Notes under the pieces: generated by a model
The model's database searches: none
The model's input: the letters and a program-made list of their open reading frames with translations, nothing else
Told to the model about the DNA's origin: nothing
Source: JAJXWB01 sp039808645
GTDB taxonomy: Bacteria > Pseudomonadota > Alphaproteobacteria > Rhizobiales > Beijerinckiaceae
Direction of reading: 5' to 3'
Assembly: GCA_039808645.1 (NCBI GenBank)
Contig: JBDHTL010000003.1
Location: 1-64,000 of the forward strand
DNA length: 64,000 nucleotides
Translations under genes and position numbers: made by a program
Shown: positions 61,800 through 64,000 of the stretch, one piece after another
Numbering within the stretch: position 1 is the first letter of the stretch
Layout of the letters: every line of letters begins with the position of its first letter

Positions 61800-63296
61800 T
61801 CAGGAAGAGGCCGGTTGCAGGGTCTGCGCGCGAATTTGCGGCAGCATCGTCTCGACCGGATCCGCCGTTTCGACTGGCGGCACCGTGGCGGTCTGATCTG
61901 TCAGTGTACGCGGCAAACGCGGCGCGATGATCGAAAGTCCGGGGAAACTGCGCATCAGTTCCTCGCAGAGGACCTCGCCGGCCGCCTTCGCCATCGCATA
62001 TTCCGTCATCTGCCGCGGCCGCTTCTCGACGAATATGGACGAAGGGTAACAGACAGACAGCTTCTCGCCCTTCCGGGCGCCGGCGATCGCCTCGACTGCC
62101 TTGTGAAATCCTCTGACGTAGACCTCGACGAAATCGTCGAAGGCCGCATCGTCGAACGCGCCCGCCCTTTGCCGCGCGATCAGGGGCGTCGCGAAATAGT
62201 AAAGGTGGGTAATCTCCCTCGCCAGCGCCGCGATCGCGTCCGCCGGGGCGGTTCGAATATCGAGTTGCGCCGTCGCGCAGGCCTCCGGCCCGAAGGCCGC
62301 GCACAGCTCCCCGCGCACGCGCTCGGCGTCGGCGAAGCCCTGGAAGTAGGTGATCGTCACCTTCGCGCCGCCGGCGGCCAACAGTTTCGCGGTCGCTGCG
62401 CCCAGGCCGCGCGAGCCGCCGATCACGAGGGCGCGGCGCCCGGAAAACTCCCCGGGATCGACGAGACGCCTGATGTCGTCGAGCGACGCGTCGGTCGGCG
62501 GAAAGCGCTCGAACGCCGAGACGGTCCCGACGAATTGCGCGCTTTCGACCGCGATTTGCAACAGGCGCGCCCGCTCGTCGAACGACACGGTTCGCGCGCC
62601 GACGCCCGGCCGCTCGCCACGCGGTTCGGTCCGCTGGATCGAGAAGCCGGAAAAGATCGAATTGAGACCCGGACACGCCATGCCGACCAGCGTCGACAGC
62701 GCGGCGAGGTTCATGACATTGGCGGCCCCGAGAATCGAACAGGCGCGGGGATAGGCGGCCTCGAAATCGGCTTTCGAACCGGGCGTGCGAATCCACCCTG
62801 CGAATTCGGCGATGCCTGATCGAGACTGCTCGACCGGCTGATCGCGCAATTCGAAGTCCGGCAGGTCCGCCAGGGCAGACGCGGAGCCGGCGCCTTTGCC
62901 GGCGGACTTGAACGTGATCGTGACGGCCGGCTGGCCAGCCGACATGATGTCCGCCCGCGCATTCGTCGCGGTCTTGCGCAGGAATTGAAGACCCACCGTC
63001 TGCCCGACGACGATGAACTTCGAAAAGCCGACGTTGATCGCTTCGGCGCCGGCAATATCGACGCCGGCCTCGGCCAGGCGCTCCAGCGCCCAGAGCATCG
63101 CCTGGACGCCGTGCACGATGCAGCCGCCGCCCTGCGTGCGGCGTGCGATCGCGAAATCCATGTGCATCGGATTGCGATCGCCGGACAGGCGCGCAAAGGC
63201 TTCCTGGTCCTCCATCGTGAAGGTTTTCGCGGCAGGCAGAGGCCCGACCGCGGCAGTTTGGTCGAACAGGCCCGGAAGCGGCGCTGCAGTCGTCAT
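61800..63296 (-). CDS. MaoC-like dehydratase fused to SDR ketoreductase
   Basis: The 498-residue protein has an N-terminal hot-dog dehydratase, about 20-140 (FARLSGDRNPMHMDFAIARR with the D-x-N-P-x-H active site, then GGCIVHGVQAMLWALERL). A second hot-dog-like region, about 160-285 (ILGAANVMNLAALSTLVGM), follows. A Rossmann SDR domain lies at about 305-475, with RALVIGGSRGLGAATAKLLA, a Ser in CYPSSIFVEK and YAMAK (YxxxK). It would carry out hydration or dehydration and ketoreduction of an acyl group on ACP or CoA. Its start overlaps the stop of the upstream methyltransferase (ATGA), and the ACP gene follows after 40 bp. Confidence 0.87.
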   Translation of the reverse strand: MTTAAPLPGLFDQTAAVGPLPAAKTFTMEDQEAFARLSGDRNPMHMDFAIARRTQGGGCIVHGVQAMLWALERLAEAGVDIAGAEAINVGFSKFIVVGQTVGLQFLRKTATNARADIMSAGQPAVTITFKSAGKGAGSASALADLPDFELRDQPVEQSRSGIAEFAGWIRTPGSKADFEAAYPRACSILGAANVMNLAALSTLVGMACPGLNSIFSGFSIQRTEPRGERPGVGARTVSFDERARLLQIAVESAQFVGTVSAFERFPPTDASLDDIRRLVDPGEFSGRRALVIGGSRGLGAATAKLLAAGGAKVTITYFQGFADAERVRGELCAAFGPEACATAQLDIRTAPADAIAALAREITHLYYFATPLIARQRAGAFDDAAFDDFVEVYVRGFHKAVEAIAGARKGEKLSVCYPSSIFVEKRPRQMTEYAMAKAAGEVLCEELMRSFPGLSIIAPRLPRTLTDQTATVPPVETADPVETMLPQIRAQTLQPASS

Positions 63297-64000
63297 TGTC
63301 CGGCGGGCCGCTCGGCGACGATGACGCAATTGATCGTGAGCGCTTCCTTGACGGCGCGCTCGAGCGACACCGCGCCTGCGGGGAACGCTTCCCAGGATCG
63401 AACAACGAACCCGGCCTTCTCGACCACGGCCACAGCCTCCTCGGCGCTGCGCAGCAGGAAGATGTGATCGGGCATGGGGCTATTGACCGGCACGTTGATC
63501 CAGGCCTTGCCGCCCGGCGCCAGCAACCCGTAGATCGCGGCAAGCGCCTCCATCGGGCGTTCGAGATGTTCGAGCACCTCACTGAGCACGATCCCGTCGA
63601 ACTTCTCCGAGCCCACGGCCGCGTCGGCGGCGAAAATATTGCGCTCGGCGAGATCGACGCGCCGCGTCACGCCCAGAAGCTTCAGCGTATGTCCGGTCAT
63701 CTCGAGACTGGCCTGCGAGACGTCCCAGCCCGTCAGGCTGCGGATCGTCGGGACACAGCTCGCCATGTACATCAGCATGCCGTGGCCGGGGCCGATCTCG
63801 AGCATGCGCGCGTCCGGCGGCACCGCCTTGAGAAACTTGCTGGCGTAATGGTGGCTGGCGGCGACGTGGTTCGGCCAGATCGCGTAGGACGTCAACAGGC
63901 CTTCCATGTACTTCGGCATGATCTCGTCGTTGCTGTAGACCTCCCGGTAGGCCTCGTCGAAGGTGCTGAGGCGATACTTGTTGTTTCGGCGGAAATACAA
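63293..64000 (-). CDS. SAM-dependent methyltransferase, C-terminal part (cut by the right edge)
   Basis: The 235 codons visible on the minus strand begin at a TTG at the very edge; the true start is probably outside the window. It is a class I methyltransferase with ARMLEIGPGHGMLMYMASCV as the SAM-binding loop, LTGWDVSQASLEMTGHTLKL, FDGIVLSEVLEHLERPMEAL and YGLLAPGGKAWINVPVNSPM. The segment before the loop (YREVYSNDEIMPKYMEGLLT) is helical as in C-methyltransferases of sugar and polyketide pathways. Its stop overlaps the next start (ATGA), so it leads the MaoC-ketoreductase, ACP and second methyltransferase operon. Confidence 0.83.
   Translation of the reverse strand: MYFRRNNKYRLSTFDEAYREVYSNDEIMPKYMEGLLTSYAIWPNHVAASHHYASKFLKAVPPDARMLEIGPGHGMLMYMASCVPTIRSLTGWDVSQASLEMTGHTLKLLGVTRRVDLAERNIFAADAAVGSEKFDGIVLSEVLEHLERPMEALAAIYGLLAPGGKAWINVPVNSPMPDHIFLLRSAEEAVAVVEKAGFVVRSWEAFPAGAVSLERAVKEALTINCVIVAERPAGQ

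Overview
The window is a GC-rich chromosomal segment, about two thirds G+C by eye. The gene families and frequent GTG/TTG starts fit an alphaproteobacterium of the Hyphomicrobiales (Rhizobiales). The lineage is inferred from gene style only: there is no rRNA, tRNA or other marker gene. No transposase, integrase, CRISPR array or prophage gene was found. Nearly all of the sequence is coding, with many 1-4 bp start/stop overlaps.

Region 1 (1-17.9 kb) begins with the N-terminal part of a class III nucleotide cyclase. A complete Wzx/Wzy-type exopolysaccharide locus follows: priming undecaprenyl-phosphate sugar transferase, PCP-type chain-length protein without a kinase domain, flippase, ExoQ/Wzy-like polymerase or ligase, short outer-membrane export lipoprotein (OPX) and an outer-membrane beta-barrel. 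With them lie a sugar epimerase, GT2 and WecG/TagA glycosyltransferases, a Gfo/Idh oxidoreductase, a DUF6492-like protein and a Tat-exported GH44 glycanase. Together these could prime, extend, flip, polymerise, export and trim one secreted polysaccharide.

Region 2 (17.9-41.1 kb) is mainly metabolic. It holds a CoA-ester hydratase and thioesterase with an IlvD-type dehydratase, facing a DapA-type aldolase and an RraA-type aldolase. It also holds a universal stress protein, a NUDIX hydrolase, a Tat-type fumarylacetoacetase-family protein, a 41-residue Cys-rich lipoprotein candidate, a metallophosphoesterase/radical-SAM fusion, glpD-glpK, a Tyr/Gly-rich secreted protein, a GST, an RhlE helicase, pyrE, a sugar-dehydratase relative without its catalytic segment, an MBL hydrolase, a D-amino-acid transaminase and a DsbA-type isomerase.

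Region 3 (41.2-64 kb) is a second glycan locus. It has a UDP-glucuronate 4-epimerase-like gene, the full dTDP-L-rhamnose set in the order rfbB-rfbC-rfbD-rfbA, a sugar O-acetyltransferase, a 1085-residue multi-domain glycosyltransferase, further glycosyltransferases, a UDP-sulfoquinovose synthase (sqdB), and a right-end operon of two SAM methyltransferases, an acyl carrier protein and a MaoC-ketoreductase fusion. No polymerase, flippase or ABC exporter is visible here, so assembly and export functions must lie outside the window or be shared with region 1. The inferred product is a rhamnose-rich, probably acidic surface glycan decorated with sulfoquinovose and acyl and/or methyl groups.

The least described points are the metal-site-deficient phosphoesterase/radical-SAM fusion beside a tiny Cys-rich peptide; a glycan-locus module present three times, including once as a stand-alone protein; a probable ATC start codon on a glycosyltransferase gene; and the sulfoquinovose plus ACP/acyl modules inside a surface-glycan locus.
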